Assembly (NCBI RefSeq): GCF_012396125.1
Contig: NZ_JAAXOX010000005.1
Span: 1 to 64,000 of the forward strand
Direction of reading: 5' to 3'
Source of the DNA: Cellulomonas denverensis
GTDB lineage: Bacteria; Actinomycetota; Actinomycetes; Actinomycetales; Cellulomonadaceae
DNA: 64,000 nucleotides
Shown: piece after piece, positions 49,424 through 57,469 of the stretch
Numbering within the stretch: the stretch's first letter is position 1
How the letters are laid out: every line of letters begins with the position of its first letter
Notes under the pieces: model-generated
Seen by the model: only the letters and a program-made list of their open reading frames with translations
Database searches by the model: none
What the model was told of the DNA's origin: nothing
Translations under genes and position numbers: made by a program

Positions 49424-50590
49424 TCAGATCCCGGCGTCCTGCCGGATCCGGGCGATCGCCCCGGGCAGGACGTCGCAGAACCGTTCGATGTCGTCCGGGG
49501 CGGTGTCCGGCGGCAGGGTGAGCCGGACGTTCCCCTGGGTCAGCGCCCCCATCGCGGCCAGCACGTGACTGGGCTGGCCGGTGGCCGAGGTGCAGGCCGA
49601 CCCGGAGGCCACCGCGAAGCCCTCCCGGTCCAGGGCGGTCACCACGGCCTCGCCGTCCACGTACAGGCAGGAGAAGGTCAGCACGTGCGGCAACCGGTCC
49701 GCGGGCTCGGCCGGGCCGGCGACCATCGTCATCGGCACCTCGGCGGCCACCCGCTGGCGGACGGTGGACACCAGAGATGGGTCGGGTGTGCGGCGGGCGG
49801 CCAGTTGCAGCGCCACCGCGGCGGCCAGGGCGGTCGGCACCGACACCCCGCCCGGGAACCAGCGCTCGCCGTCCTCCACCGGTCCGACCGGCGAGCGGCG
49901 CACCGCGGTGCGGGTGACCAGCACCGCCACGCCGGGCAGCGCGCCGACGTCCGCCGGGTCCAGGGTGAGCAGGTCCCAGTCCGGCCCGATCGGTGCATGG
50001 CCGAAGGAACTGCCCGCGTCCACCAGTAGCGGCACCCCGGCCTCCCGGGCGGCGGCGTGGGCCTCGGCCACCGGCTGGAGGGTTCCGACCTCGCCGTTGG
50101 CGTGCTGGACGGCGGCCAGGGCGACGCCGGGCGCGGCCACCGCGGCGCGGAAAGCCTCGACGTCGAGCCGACCGTCCCGGTCCACGGGAACCGTGTGCCG
50201 TTCCCCGGCGAAGTCGGCCGCATCCAGCAGGGCCATCCGCTCCACCGCGGAGGTCACGATCCCGGCCCCGACCCGGCGCCGGCCCTGGGCCACGGTCCGG
50301 ACCGCCGAGTGCAGTGCGGCGGTGTGCGAGGGGGCCAGGGCGACCTCCTCGGTGCGGGCGCCGACCAGTCCGGCGATGGCCTCCCGGGCGCCGTCCAGCA
50401 GGGCCCGGGCGCGGCGGCCCTCGGTGTGCAGCCGGCGCGGGTCCGCCCACCCCTCGTCCAAGGCCGCCAGGAACGCGCTGCGGACCTCGGGCGGCACCGG
50501 AGCATGCCCGGCGGAGTCGAGCATCACGCGGGGCGGGATGGTGGGAACGGCCGGCGGGGTGGTGGGAACGGCCGGCGGGGTGGTGGGCAC
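49424..50590 (-). CDS. Class V aminotransferase / cysteine desulfurase homologue lacking the PLP lysine
   Basis: 388 aa from GTG 50590; TACCGT 7 nt upstream (50603-50598) supports this start. NifS-like fold: VMLDSAGHAPVPPEVRSAFLAAL, EVALAPSHTAALHSAV, VQHANGEVGTLQPVAE, PLLVDAGSSFG, VLTFSCLYVDGEAVVTALDREGFAVASGSACTSATGQPSHVL (catalytic Cys loop) and GNVRLTLPPDT. The position of the Schiff-base lysine (SAHK.GPKG in relatives) reads LTLDPADVGALPGVAVL, and no lysine occurs anywhere in the chain. It therefore cannot form the normal PLP aldimine. The N-terminus carries three VPTTPPA-like repeats. A structural or degenerate paralogue is likely. Confidence 0.88.
   Translation of the reverse strand: MPTTPPAVPTTPPAVPTIPPRVMLDSAGHAPVPPEVRSAFLAALDEGWADPRRLHTEGRRARALLDGAREAIAGLVGARTEEVALAPSHTAALHSAVRTVAQGRRRVGAGIVTSAVERMALLDAADFAGERHTVPVDRDGRLDVEAFRAAVAAPGVALAAVQHANGEVGTLQPVAEAHAAAREAGVPLLVDAGSSFGHAPIGPDWDLLTLDPADVGALPGVAVLVTRTAVRRSPVGPVEDGERWFPGGVSVPTALAAAVALQLAARRTPDPSLVSTVRQRVAAEVPMTMVAGPAEPADRLPHVLTFSCLYVDGEAVVTALDREGFAVASGSACTSATGQPSHVLAAMGALTQGNVRLTLPPDTAPDDIERFCDVLPGAIARIRQDAGI
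50533..50590 (-). repeat. 21-bp tandem repeat at the 5' end of the desulfurase-like gene
   Basis: Two and a half copies of a 21-bp unit (plus-strand core gtgggaacggccggc) encode PTTPPAV-PTTPPAV-PTIPPRV. Each copy adds exactly seven residues, so copy changes keep the frame. Confidence 0.8.
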
Positions 50591-50800
50591 AGGCGGAACG
50601 GTAGTCCGCGCGGCGCGCCGAGTGATTCAGATGACACTTCGTCATCTCGTTGCGTCGAAACGGCCGGATCGGGTCACGACGAGCCGTTTCGCGCGCTACG
50701 CTGCACAGGATCGAGAGGACAAAGGTCCTAGGAAGATCTCCGACGGTGCCGGCGCGGCGATGCGCCCGCCTGGCGGGGATCCGAGAGTGGAAGGCCCCCG

Positions 50801-51682
50801 GTGCGCTCGCAGACCCCCCGCAGCACCTCGTCTCGCAGGTGGACCCGACTGGCCGTCGCGGGAGTCGCGTCAGCCGTCATGCTCGCCCTCGCCGGTTGCT
50901 CGCCGGAGGTGAGCCGCGGCTGGCTCCCCGGCGACTCCGAGAACGAGATCACGAACCAGACCGGCCGGATCACCAACCTCTGGGTCGGCTCCTGGGTCGC
51001 CGCGCTGATCGTCGGCGTCATCGTCTGGGGCCTGATCATCTGGTGCGTCGCGGTCTACCGGAAGCGCAAGGACGACGACCAGCTCCCGGTGCAGCTCCGG
51101 TACCACGTGCCGCTGGAGATCATGTACGTGATCCTGCCGATCATCATGGTCGGGGTGCTGTTCTACTACACGGCCCGCGACATGACCGAGATCCAGGACA
51201 CCACCGCCGAGCCCGACCTCACCGTGCAGGTGATCGGCAAGCAGTGGAGCTGGGACTTCAACTACGTGGACGAGGACGTCTACGACACCGGCGAGCACGC
51301 CCAGGACGTGGGGGAGACCGGCACGCTGGCCGAGCAGCCCACGCTGTACCTGCCGGTGGGCCAGCGGGTCGAGTTCGTCCTGGACTCCCGTGACGTCATC
51401 CACTCGTTCTGGGTGCCCGCATTCCTGTACAAGCAGGACATGATCCCGGGCCGCACCAACACCTTCCAGGTGGTGCCCCAGGTCGAGGGCGAGTACGTGG
51501 GCAAGTGCGCCGAGCTGTGCGGCGAGGAGCACTCGTCCATGCTGTTCAACGTGAAGGTCGTCTCCGTCGAGGAGTACGAGCAGCACATCGAGGACCTGCG
51601 CGACGCCGGTCAGGACGGGCAGATCGGGCTGGAGTACAACCGGCTCCAGGACGCCCGCGTCACCGGCGAGGGAGAGAACTGA
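50801..51682 (+). CDS. ctaC: Cytochrome c oxidase subunit II (aa3 type)
   Basis: 293 aa from GTG 50801, preceded by GGAAGG. Lipoprotein signal with lipobox LAGC ([12 protein letters not shown]). Two membrane helices ([51 protein letters not shown]) anchor the extracytoplasmic CuA domain. Copper ligands: His in [10 protein letters not shown], then the Cys-Cys-His-Met cluster [21 protein letters not shown] is the aromatic electron-entry patch. It receives electrons from the bc1 complex and passes them to CtaD. Start of the operon ctaC-ctaD-ctaF; stop overlaps the ctaD start. Confidence 0.97.
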   Translation: MRSQTPRSTSSRRWTRLAVAGVASAVMLALAGCSPEVSRGWLPGDSENEITNQTGRITNLWVGSWVAALIVGVIVWGLIIWCVAVYRKRKDDDQLPVQLRYHVPLEIMYVILPIIMVGVLFYYTARDMTEIQDTTAEPDLTVQVIGKQWSWDFNYVDEDVYDTGEHAQDVGETGTLAEQPTLYLPVGQRVEFVLDSRDVIHSFWVPAFLYKQDMIPGRTNTFQVVPQVEGEYVGKCAELCGEEHSSMLFNVKVVSVEEYEQHIEDLRDAGQDGQIGLEYNRLQDARVTGEGEN

Positions 51683-53502
51683 TGGCGACCGCCGAGCACG
51701 TCGAGATCGTTCCCGGTCTCGAACCCCGCAAGCAGCACTGGGGCCGGACCGTGGTCAAGTGGATCACCTCCACCGACCACAAGACGATCGGGTACATGTA
51801 CCTGATCACGGCGTTCATCTGGTTCTGCCTGGGCGGGATCATGGCGCTGCTGATCCGGGCCGAGCTGTTCGAGCCCGGCATCCAGATCGTGCAGAGCAAG
51901 GAGCAGTACAACCAGCTCTTCACGATGCACGGCACGATCATGCTGCTGCTGTTCGCGACCCCGCTGTTCGCGGCCTTCGCGAACATCATCATGCCGCTGC
52001 AGATCGGCGCCCCGGATGTCGCCTTCCCGCGGCTGAACGCCTTTTCCTACTGGCTGTACCTGTTCGGCGGCCTGATCGCCGCGGCCGGGTTCCTCACCCC
52101 GCAGGGTGCGGCGTCCTTCGGCTGGTTCGCCTACGCGCCGCTGTCGAACTCGGTGTACTCCCCGGGCGCCGGCGGTGACCTGTGGGTGTTCGGCCTCGCG
52201 CTGACCGGTTTCGGCACCATCCTCGGTGCGGTCAACTTCATCACCACGATCGTCACCATGCGCGCGCCGGGCATGACCATGTTCCGGATGCCGATCTTCA
52301 CCTGGAACACCCTGATCACCAGCCTGCTGGTGCTGATGGCCTTCCCGCCGCTGGCCGCGGCGCTGTTCGCGCTCGGCGCCGACCGGCGACTGGGCGCGCA
52401 GGTGTTCAACCCGGAGAACGGCGGCGCCATCCTCTGGCAGCACCTGTTCTGGTTCTTCGGCCACCCCGAGGTGTACATCATCGCGCTGCCGTTCTTCGGC
52501 ATCGCGACCGAGATCCTGCCGGTGTTCAGCCGTAAGCCGGTGTTCGGCTACAAGGGCCTGGTGTACGCGACCATCGCGATCGCCGCGCTGTCCGTGACGG
52601 TGTGGGCGCACCACATGTACGTCACCGGTGCCGTGCTGCTGCCGTTCTTCGCGCTGATGACCATGCTGATCGCGGTGCCGACCGGGGTGAAGTTCTTCAA
52701 CTGGATCGGCACGATGTGGCGAGGGAAACTCACCTTCGAGACACCGATGCTGTGGACGATCGGCTTCCTGACCACCTTCCTGTTCGGCGGCCTGACCGGT
52801 GTGATCCTGTCCAGCCCGGCACTGGACTTCCAGGTCTCGGACACGTACTTCGTGGTGGCGCACTTCCACTACGTGGTGTTCGGCACCGTGGTGTTCATGA
52901 TGTTCGGTGGCCTGTACTTCTGGTGGCCGAAGTTCACCGGCAAGATGCTGGACGAGCGCCTGGGCAAGCTGCACTTCTGGCTGCTGTTCATCGGCTTCCA
53001 CATGACGTTCCTGATCCAGCACTGGCTGGGTGTGATCGGCATGCCCCGCCGGTACGCGGACTATTCGCCGGAGGACGGCTTCACCTGGATGAACCAGGTC
53101 TCCACCGTCGGCTCGATGATCCTGGCCGTCTCCACGCTGCCGTTCTTCTGGAACGTGTACAAGACCTGGCGCAGTGCCCCGAAGGTCACCGTCGACGACC
53201 CGTGGGGTTACGGCGCCTCGCTGGAGTGGGCGACCTCCTGCCCGCCGCCGCGGCACAACTTCACCACGCTGCCGCGGATCCGGTCCGAGCGCCCGGCCTT
53301 CGACCTGCACCACCCCGAGGTCGCCGCGATGGACCATGTCGAGCCCGAGCCCGGGTTCTTCGACTGGGAGTCCGAGCGGACCGGGGAGCAGGGCGTGGCC
53401 CGCGAGCGGGTCGAGCACGGTGGCGGTGAGCCGGAGCAGTCCAGCGCCACGATCGTCGACGACCGTCCCCGTACCGACGACGACGAGGAGCCGACGCGAT
53501 GA
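51682..53502 (+). CDS. ctaD: Cytochrome c oxidase subunit I (aa3 type)
   Basis: 606 aa from ATG 51682 (TGATG overlap with ctaC). Twelve membrane helices hold heme a and the heme a3-CuB site. Ligands: His in [18 protein letters not shown] (heme a), [19 protein letters not shown] (CuB His and cross-linked Tyr), AHHMYVTG (two CuB His) and [15 protein letters not shown] (heme a3 and heme a His). The proton-channel Asp and Asn segments are visible in [14 protein letters not shown]. The C-terminal 70 residues are hydrophilic and acidic. This is the main oxygen-reducing, proton-pumping subunit. Confidence 0.98.
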   Translation: MATAEHVEIVPGLEPRKQHWGRTVVKWITSTDHKTIGYMYLITAFIWFCLGGIMALLIRAELFEPGIQIVQSKEQYNQLFTMHGTIMLLLFATPLFAAFANIIMPLQIGAPDVAFPRLNAFSYWLYLFGGLIAAAGFLTPQGAASFGWFAYAPLSNSVYSPGAGGDLWVFGLALTGFGTILGAVNFITTIVTMRAPGMTMFRMPIFTWNTLITSLLVLMAFPPLAAALFALGADRRLGAQVFNPENGGAILWQHLFWFFGHPEVYIIALPFFGIATEILPVFSRKPVFGYKGLVYATIAIAALSVTVWAHHMYVTGAVLLPFFALMTMLIAVPTGVKFFNWIGTMWRGKLTFETPMLWTIGFLTTFLFGGLTGVILSSPALDFQVSDTYFVVAHFHYVVFGTVVFMMFGGLYFWWPKFTGKMLDERLGKLHFWLLFIGFHMTFLIQHWLGVIGMPRRYADYSPEDGFTWMNQVSTVGSMILAVSTLPFFWNVYKTWRSAPKVTVDDPWGYGASLEWATSCPPPRHNFTTLPRIRSERPAFDLHHPEVAAMDHVEPEPGFFDWESERTGEQGVARERVEHGGGEPEQSSATIVDDRPRTDDDEEPTR

Positions 53503-53966
53503 GCACGTTCCGCGAGCCCGGTGGCCGTCCGTCCGAGCAGGGCGCGTCCACCCGCAAGCCGAATGCGATGAAGGTGGAGCCCTGGCTTTTCCTGGGCGGG
53601 ATCCTGTTCTTCATCCCGATCGGGCTGGTCTACGCCTGGTGGTCCGGCGGCGAGCCGGTCGGCACCGTGGGCATCCCGCTGGTCGGCGGCCTGGTCGGCA
53701 TGATCGGCGGCTACCTGTTCCTGGTGGCCCGCCGGATCGACCCGCGCCCGGAGGACGACCCGGAGGCGCTGATCGCCGAGGGCGCCGGCGACCAGGGTGT
53801 GTACAGCCCGTGGTCCTGGTGGCCGATCACCATCGCCGCCGCCGGCGCGCTGGTGTTCACCGGTGCGGCGATCGGGTGGTGGATCGCGTACATCGGGGTC
53901 GCACTCGGCGTCATCGGCCTGGTCGGCTGGGTGTTCGAGTTCTCCCGCGGGCAGCACGCGCACTGA
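53499..53966 (+). CDS. ctaF: Cytochrome c oxidase subunit IV (actinobacterial CtaF)
   Basis: 155 aa from ATG 53499, overlapping the ctaD stop (ATGA). Four hydrophobic segments: [64 protein letters not shown] and [24 protein letters not shown]. It is the small subunit IV specific to actinobacterial aa3 oxidases, needed for supercomplex structure. Its last 49 bases recur, with one mismatch, at 54778-54826. The [17 protein letters not shown] end is family-typical, so the gene itself looks intact. Confidence 0.95.
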   Translation: MSTFREPGGRPSEQGASTRKPNAMKVEPWLFLGGILFFIPIGLVYAWWSGGEPVGTVGIPLVGGLVGMIGGYLFLVARRIDPRPEDDPEALIAEGAGDQGVYSPWSWWPITIAAAGALVFTGAAIGWWIAYIGVALGVIGLVGWVFEFSRGQHAH

Positions 53967-53974
53967 TCTCACTC

Positions 53975-54016
53975 GACTCGGGGGCGGTTCCACTCAGGTG
54001 GGGCCGCCCCTGAGTC
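53975..54016 (+). terminator. Terminator-like hairpin after ctaF
   Basis: GACTC-G-GGGGCGG (53975-53987) pairs with CCGCCCC-T-GAGTC (54004-54016) with one internal mismatch. The loop is 16 nt. Confidence 0.65.
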
Positions 54017-54038
54017 GTGCCGCGCTACGGTCGCGGCC

Positions 54039-54695
54039 ATGCGTGGACGTCGGTGGGGATGGATCGCCGGGCTGCTGGTGGCGGTCGTGGCGCTGGTCGC
54101 GGTGGGTATCCTGGTCGGCACCCGCGAGGAGGAGCCCACGGCGCTGAAGCCGGTGGTGTACCTCTACCCGGAGCGGACGACGACGGTGACCGTGGGCCTG
54201 ACCGCGCACGGGGGAGTGTCCTTCGCGTACCCGGCGCTGCGGGACGGCCGGTGGCAGGTCGACGCGGAGCCGGATGGCACCCTGACCGACGCGCGCGGAC
54301 GGCAGTACCCGTCCCTGTTCTGGGAGGGCCCCTCCGCGCTGGTGCCGGACATGTCGACCGGCTCGGTTGTGCGGGCGGAGGCGGTGGTGCCCTTCCTGGA
54401 GCGGACCCTGGCCGAGCTCGGGCTCACCGACCGCGAGGCGGCGGAGTTCATCACGTTCTGGGCGCCCCGACTGAGCGCGGAGCCGGTCGTGCTGATCCAC
54501 TTCGACACCGAGGCCGCGGTGGAGGCGCTGGCGGAGCTGGACGTGGATCCGGTTCCGGACAGCGTGATCCGGGTGTTCATGAGCTATCGGCCCGTCGAGG
54601 ACCCCGACGCCGTGCAGGTGCGGCCGCAGACGTTCACCACTCCCGACCGTCACGGCTTCGTCCTCGTCGAGTGGGGCGGCCAGCAGCTCCCCTGA
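54039..54695 (+). CDS. Membrane-anchored hypothetical protein, KPVxYLYPE family
   Basis: 218 aa from ATG 54039; TACGGT 7 nt upstream (leaderless). One N-terminal membrane segment (WGWIAGLLVAVVALVAVGILVG) is followed by an extracytoplasmic domain beginning TALKPVVYLYPERTTTVTVGLTAHGG. Later blocks, GRQYPSLFWEG, VPFLERTLAELGLTDREAAEFITFWAPRL, DSVIRVFMSYRP and TPDRHGFVLVEWGG, define a family found in scattered Gram-positive bacteria, with no known function. The gene lies precisely between ctaF and a duplicate of the ctaF 3' end, so it is probably an insertion into the respiratory locus. Confidence 0.75.
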   Translation: MRGRRWGWIAGLLVAVVALVAVGILVGTREEEPTALKPVVYLYPERTTTVTVGLTAHGGVSFAYPALRDGRWQVDAEPDGTLTDARGRQYPSLFWEGPSALVPDMSTGSVVRAEAVVPFLERTLAELGLTDREAAEFITFWAPRLSAEPVVLIHFDTEAAVEALAELDVDPVPDSVIRVFMSYRPVEDPDAVQVRPQTFTTPDRHGFVLVEWGGQQLP

Positions 54696-54777
54696 CGGTC
54701 CGCCGAGATGACCGATGTCGGCGCTCGGCGGCCCGGGGAGCGTCGATGTCGGTCAGCTCGACGCGGGCCGAGCAGGG

Positions 54778-54826
54778 GCCTGGTCGGCTGGGTGTTGGAG
54801 TTCTCCCGCGGGCAGCACGCGCACTG
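54778..54826 (+). repeat. Displaced copy of the ctaF 3' end
   Basis: 49 bases identical to 53917-53965 apart from one C-to-G change (TTC to TTG, Phe to Leu). In frame it reads [16 protein letters not shown]. No ctaF start or upstream part accompanies it. Confidence 0.9.
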
Positions 54827-54844
54827 GCCCGCCCACACGGCAGA

Positions 54845-54877
54845 GGCCGGGTACCCCAGGTGGATGCCCGGCCTTTT
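54845..54877 (+). terminator. Intrinsic terminator with T-tract
   Basis: GGCCGGG (54845-54851) pairs with CCCGGCC (54867-54873), followed by TTTT. It lies 18 nt after the ctaF-tail copy, suggesting this is the original ctaF terminator. Confidence 0.65.
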
Positions 54878-55047
54878 CCGTGCGCGGCACGACTGCGGTG
54901 GGTGTACCGTCGTGCCGCCGTACCGACCGGAGGAGGTGAGCCCGTTGTCCGCACGATCCGTCACGGGTGCCACCCGCCGGGGGCTGCGACCGCGCCACTG
55001 AGCCGGTCCGGCACGCCGGGAGCGCCCGCCCTCGAGAGGCGACTTCC

Positions 55048-55947
55048 ATGCGCATCATTTCTCCTACCCGTGCCCTGATCCTGGGCGGCGGTGGTTCCAC
55101 CGGTCAGGCCTGGTTGGCCGGGATCCTCGGCGGGCTGGCCGAGGCCGGTCTCGACGTCACGCACGCTGACCTGACCGTGGGCACCTCGGCCGGGTCCACC
55201 GCCGCGGCCCAGCTCACCGCGGTGGGCCCGGCGGAGCTGCTGGCCGGGGCGCTGACGCCGGTGCCGGACCGGCCCCGGGGGCGACCGCGACCCGGCACCG
55301 CGGAGCATCTGGACCGGACCCGCCGGATCATCGAGGACTCGGCCGACGCGGCGGACATGCGGCGGCGACTGGGGGCGGCTGCGCTGGCCCTGGCGGGCGT
55401 GGCGCCGCTGGCGGCCCTGGCCGGGGGCACGCCGTCGTCGGGCGCTGACCGGTGGCGCGCCACGGTGGCGGCCCGGCTGCCCGGTGCTGCCTGGCCGGAG
55501 GATCGGCGGTTGCTGATCACCGCCGTGGACGCGGGTACCGGTGAGCCGGTGGTGCTGGACCGGGGCAGCGGGGTCGACCTGGTGGACGCGGTGGCGGCCA
55601 GTTGCTCCAGCGGTGCGGCCTATCCGGTGGGGGACCGGTGGTGCATCGACGGGGGCTATCGCCGGAACGAGAATGCCGACCTGGCCGCGGGGTACGGGCG
55701 GGTGCTGGTGCTGTCGCCGTTCGGCGGCCGGTCCCGGACACCGGCGGCGTGGGGGTTGCAGCTCGCCGCGCAGGTGGAGGGGCTGCGGGCCGGGGGTAGC
55801 CGGGTCGAGGTGGTCGGGCCCACCGAGCAGGACACGCACCTGTTCGGGGTCCGGTCGATGGACCTGTCGCTGCGGCCGGCGGCGGCTCGGGCGGGGGCGG
55901 CGCAGGGGCGGGCGCTGGCGGACCGGGTGGGGGAGTTTTGGGCCTGA
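55048..55947 (+). CDS. Patatin-like phospholipase family protein
   Basis: 299 aa from ATG 55048, with GAGAGG upstream. Patatin serine hydrolase: oxyanion loop ALILGGGGSTGQAWLAGIL, nucleophile elbow VGTSAGSTAAAQL, and catalytic Asp in WCIDGGYRRNENADLA. AVDAGTGEPVVLDRGSGVDLVDAVAASCSSGAAYPV is the family substrate-pocket stretch. No signal peptide, so intracellular. Expected activity is acyl-ester hydrolysis of lipids; natural substrate unknown. Contains no lysine. Confidence 0.92.
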   Translation: MRIISPTRALILGGGGSTGQAWLAGILGGLAEAGLDVTHADLTVGTSAGSTAAAQLTAVGPAELLAGALTPVPDRPRGRPRPGTAEHLDRTRRIIEDSADAADMRRRLGAAALALAGVAPLAALAGGTPSSGADRWRATVAARLPGAAWPEDRRLLITAVDAGTGEPVVLDRGSGVDLVDAVAASCSSGAAYPVGDRWCIDGGYRRNENADLAAGYGRVLVLSPFGGRSRTPAAWGLQLAAQVEGLRAGGSRVEVVGPTEQDTHLFGVRSMDLSLRPAAARAGAAQGRALADRVGEFWA

Positions 55948-55955
55948 GAGCCGGT

Positions 55956-56570
55956 TCAGGAGGCGAGCAGGGGGAACCAGTGCTGGTCCCGCAGCGGTGA
56001 GTCGACGGCCAGCGGCAGCCACTCGCCGGGAACTGCCGGACCGCCCGTCGCTGCCCAGAGCGTGAAGTGGGCCAGCGGGACGGGCCAGGGGTAGCCGGCG
56101 TCCGGGTCGGGGACCACGTTGCGGACGAAGCCGATCGGGCCGGTGAGCGCACCCGGCTCGCCGAGGATGTCCCGGGCGAGTGCACGGGCGGCGCCGTGGC
56201 CGTCGGGGTCGTCCGGGGCCACCGCCCGGGTGGGGAGGTCGAGCCGGCCGTCCTCGCGGGGCGCGCAGAACACCGCATCGTCGCGGCGCAGCGCCAGGCG
56301 GACCAGTCCGGTCGGCCTCGGGGCAGCGCTGGAGGCCCAGATCTCGGCGCGCGAACCGGGTGGCAGCCAGGGCGGGTCGTCCCGGGCGTCGATCAGGCGT
56401 GGCCCGTCGGCGTCTTGGCGATGATCGCCGGGCACGCCCTCGCGCTGGGCGGCCAGCTCGGCCACCGTGACGGCACGGGTGGGCTGCAACGCGTCGATGA
56501 GCTCGCCCAGGGCCCCGCCGGCACCTCCGCCGCGCGGCCGCCCCCAGAACCAGCTGCGCCACCGTGTCAT
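55956..56570 (-). CDS. Hypothetical protein, possibly degenerate NUDIX-like
   Basis: 204 aa from ATG 56570. The region RLDLPTRAVAPDDPDGHGAARALARDILG followed by GFVRNVVPDPDAGYPWPVPLAHFTLW is laid out like a NUDIX hydrolase (substrate strand, box helix, then YPWP strand). The GxxxxxEx7REUxEExGU box is not intact: the Glu residues are missing. LIDARDDPPWLPPGSRAEIWASS suggests an N-terminal domain. It may be a non-hydrolysing relative. No partner is obvious; it is convergent with the patatin gene. Confidence 0.6.
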   Translation of the reverse strand: MTRWRSWFWGRPRGGGAGGALGELIDALQPTRAVTVAELAAQREGVPGDHRQDADGPRLIDARDDPPWLPPGSRAEIWASSAAPRPTGLVRLALRRDDAVFCAPREDGRLDLPTRAVAPDDPDGHGAARALARDILGEPGALTGPIGFVRNVVPDPDAGYPWPVPLAHFTLWAATGGPAVPGEWLPLAVDSPLRDQHWFPLLAS

Positions 56571-56588
56571 GGGATCAGCCTGACACGG

Positions 56589-56625
56589 CGCGGGCCGGGC
56601 ACCCGGGAGGGGTGCCCGGCCCGCG
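56589..56625 (-). terminator. Terminator downstream of the superoxide dismutase gene
   Basis: CGCGGGCCGGGCACCC (56589-56604), a 5-nt loop, and its exact complement (56610-56625); a 16-bp stem. Confidence 0.85.
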
Positions 56626-56642
56626 GCCGAGGGGTCATGCGG

Positions 56643-57272
56643 TCAGAGCGACGGCACGATCAGGCCGGCGGTCTGGCTGCGGGCGCGGTCGAAGCGCGCA
56701 CCCGCGTCCGCCCAGTTCACGATGTTCCACCAGGCCTTGACGTAGTCGGCCTTCACGTTGACGTAGTCCAGGTAGAAGGCGTGCTCCCACATGTCCAGCA
56801 TCACGATCGGGACCAGGCCGAGGGCGAGGTTGCCCTGCTGGTCGTACAGCTGCACGATGACCAGCTTCTGGCCGATGGAGTCCCAGGCCAGGATCGACCA
56901 GCCGGAGCCCATGATCGTGGTGGCGGTGGCGGTGAAGTGCGCCTGGAACTTGTCGAAGGAGCCGAAGTGCTCGTCGATGGCCGCGGCCAGCTCGCCGGTG
57001 GGCTTGTCGCCGCCGTCCGGGGACAGGTTCTCCCAGAACACCGAGTGGTTCACGTGACCGCCGAGGTTGAACGCCAGGGCCTTCTCCAGCCCGGCCACGG
57101 CGGCGAAGTCACCGGACTCGCGGGCGGCCGCCAGCTTCTCCAGCGCGGTGTTCGCGCCGGCGACGTAGGTGGCGTGGTGCTTGTCGTGGTGCAGCTCCAT
57201 GATGCGGCCGGAGATGTGCGGCTCCAGCGCCGCGTAGTCGTAGGGCAGGTCCGGCAGGGTGTACTCAGCCAT
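56643..57272 (-). CDS. sodA: Superoxide dismutase (Fe/Mn family)
   Basis: 209 aa from ATG 57272, preceded by AGAGG. Metal ligands: His in [14 protein letters not shown], His in [15 protein letters not shown], Asp and His in [33 protein letters not shown] is the typical N-terminus; [10 protein letters not shown] and QQGNL resemble corynebacterial and mycobacterial Mn/Fe enzymes, cytosolic or released without a signal peptide. It dismutates superoxide, fittingly placed next to the respiratory-chain genes. The exact metal cannot be read from the sequence alone. Confidence 0.96.
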   Translation of the reverse strand: MAEYTLPDLPYDYAALEPHISGRIMELHHDKHHATYVAGANTALEKLAAARESGDFAAVAGLEKALAFNLGGHVNHSVFWENLSPDGGDKPTGELAAAIDEHFGSFDKFQAHFTATATTIMGSGWSILAWDSIGQKLVIVQLYDQQGNLALGLVPIVMLDMWEHAFYLDYVNVKADYVKAWWNIVNWADAGARFDRARSQTAGLIVPSL

Positions 57273-57469
57273 CAGTACCTCTCGGTGCATCGGGGTGGGC
57301 CCCAATCGGGGATCCCATCTGTCGTATCACGACCGCCGGTCGCCCGCCGGTCGAACGGGGGAACGAGCGACGCCCGGTCGGTCCCGGCGGCTGACCGGGG
57401 CCGACACGGGCGTCGTGTCGTTCGCGCCCACTGGGTCCAACGTCCCGGGTGGGCGAATGATTCCGCACG

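Larger units (their letters stand above)
54696..55047. other. 352-bp gap with duplicated ctaF tail and terminator
   Basis: No gene is supported. It contains the copy of the ctaF 3' end (54778-54826), a T-tailed hairpin (54845-54877), and about 170 bp of unassigned sequence before the patatin gene. Confidence 0.7.

Noticed and set aside
54708..55001. A 97-codon plus-strand ORF containing the ctaF-tail copy
   Set aside because: It has no ribosome site or family match, contains the terminator and arises from the duplicated fragment.
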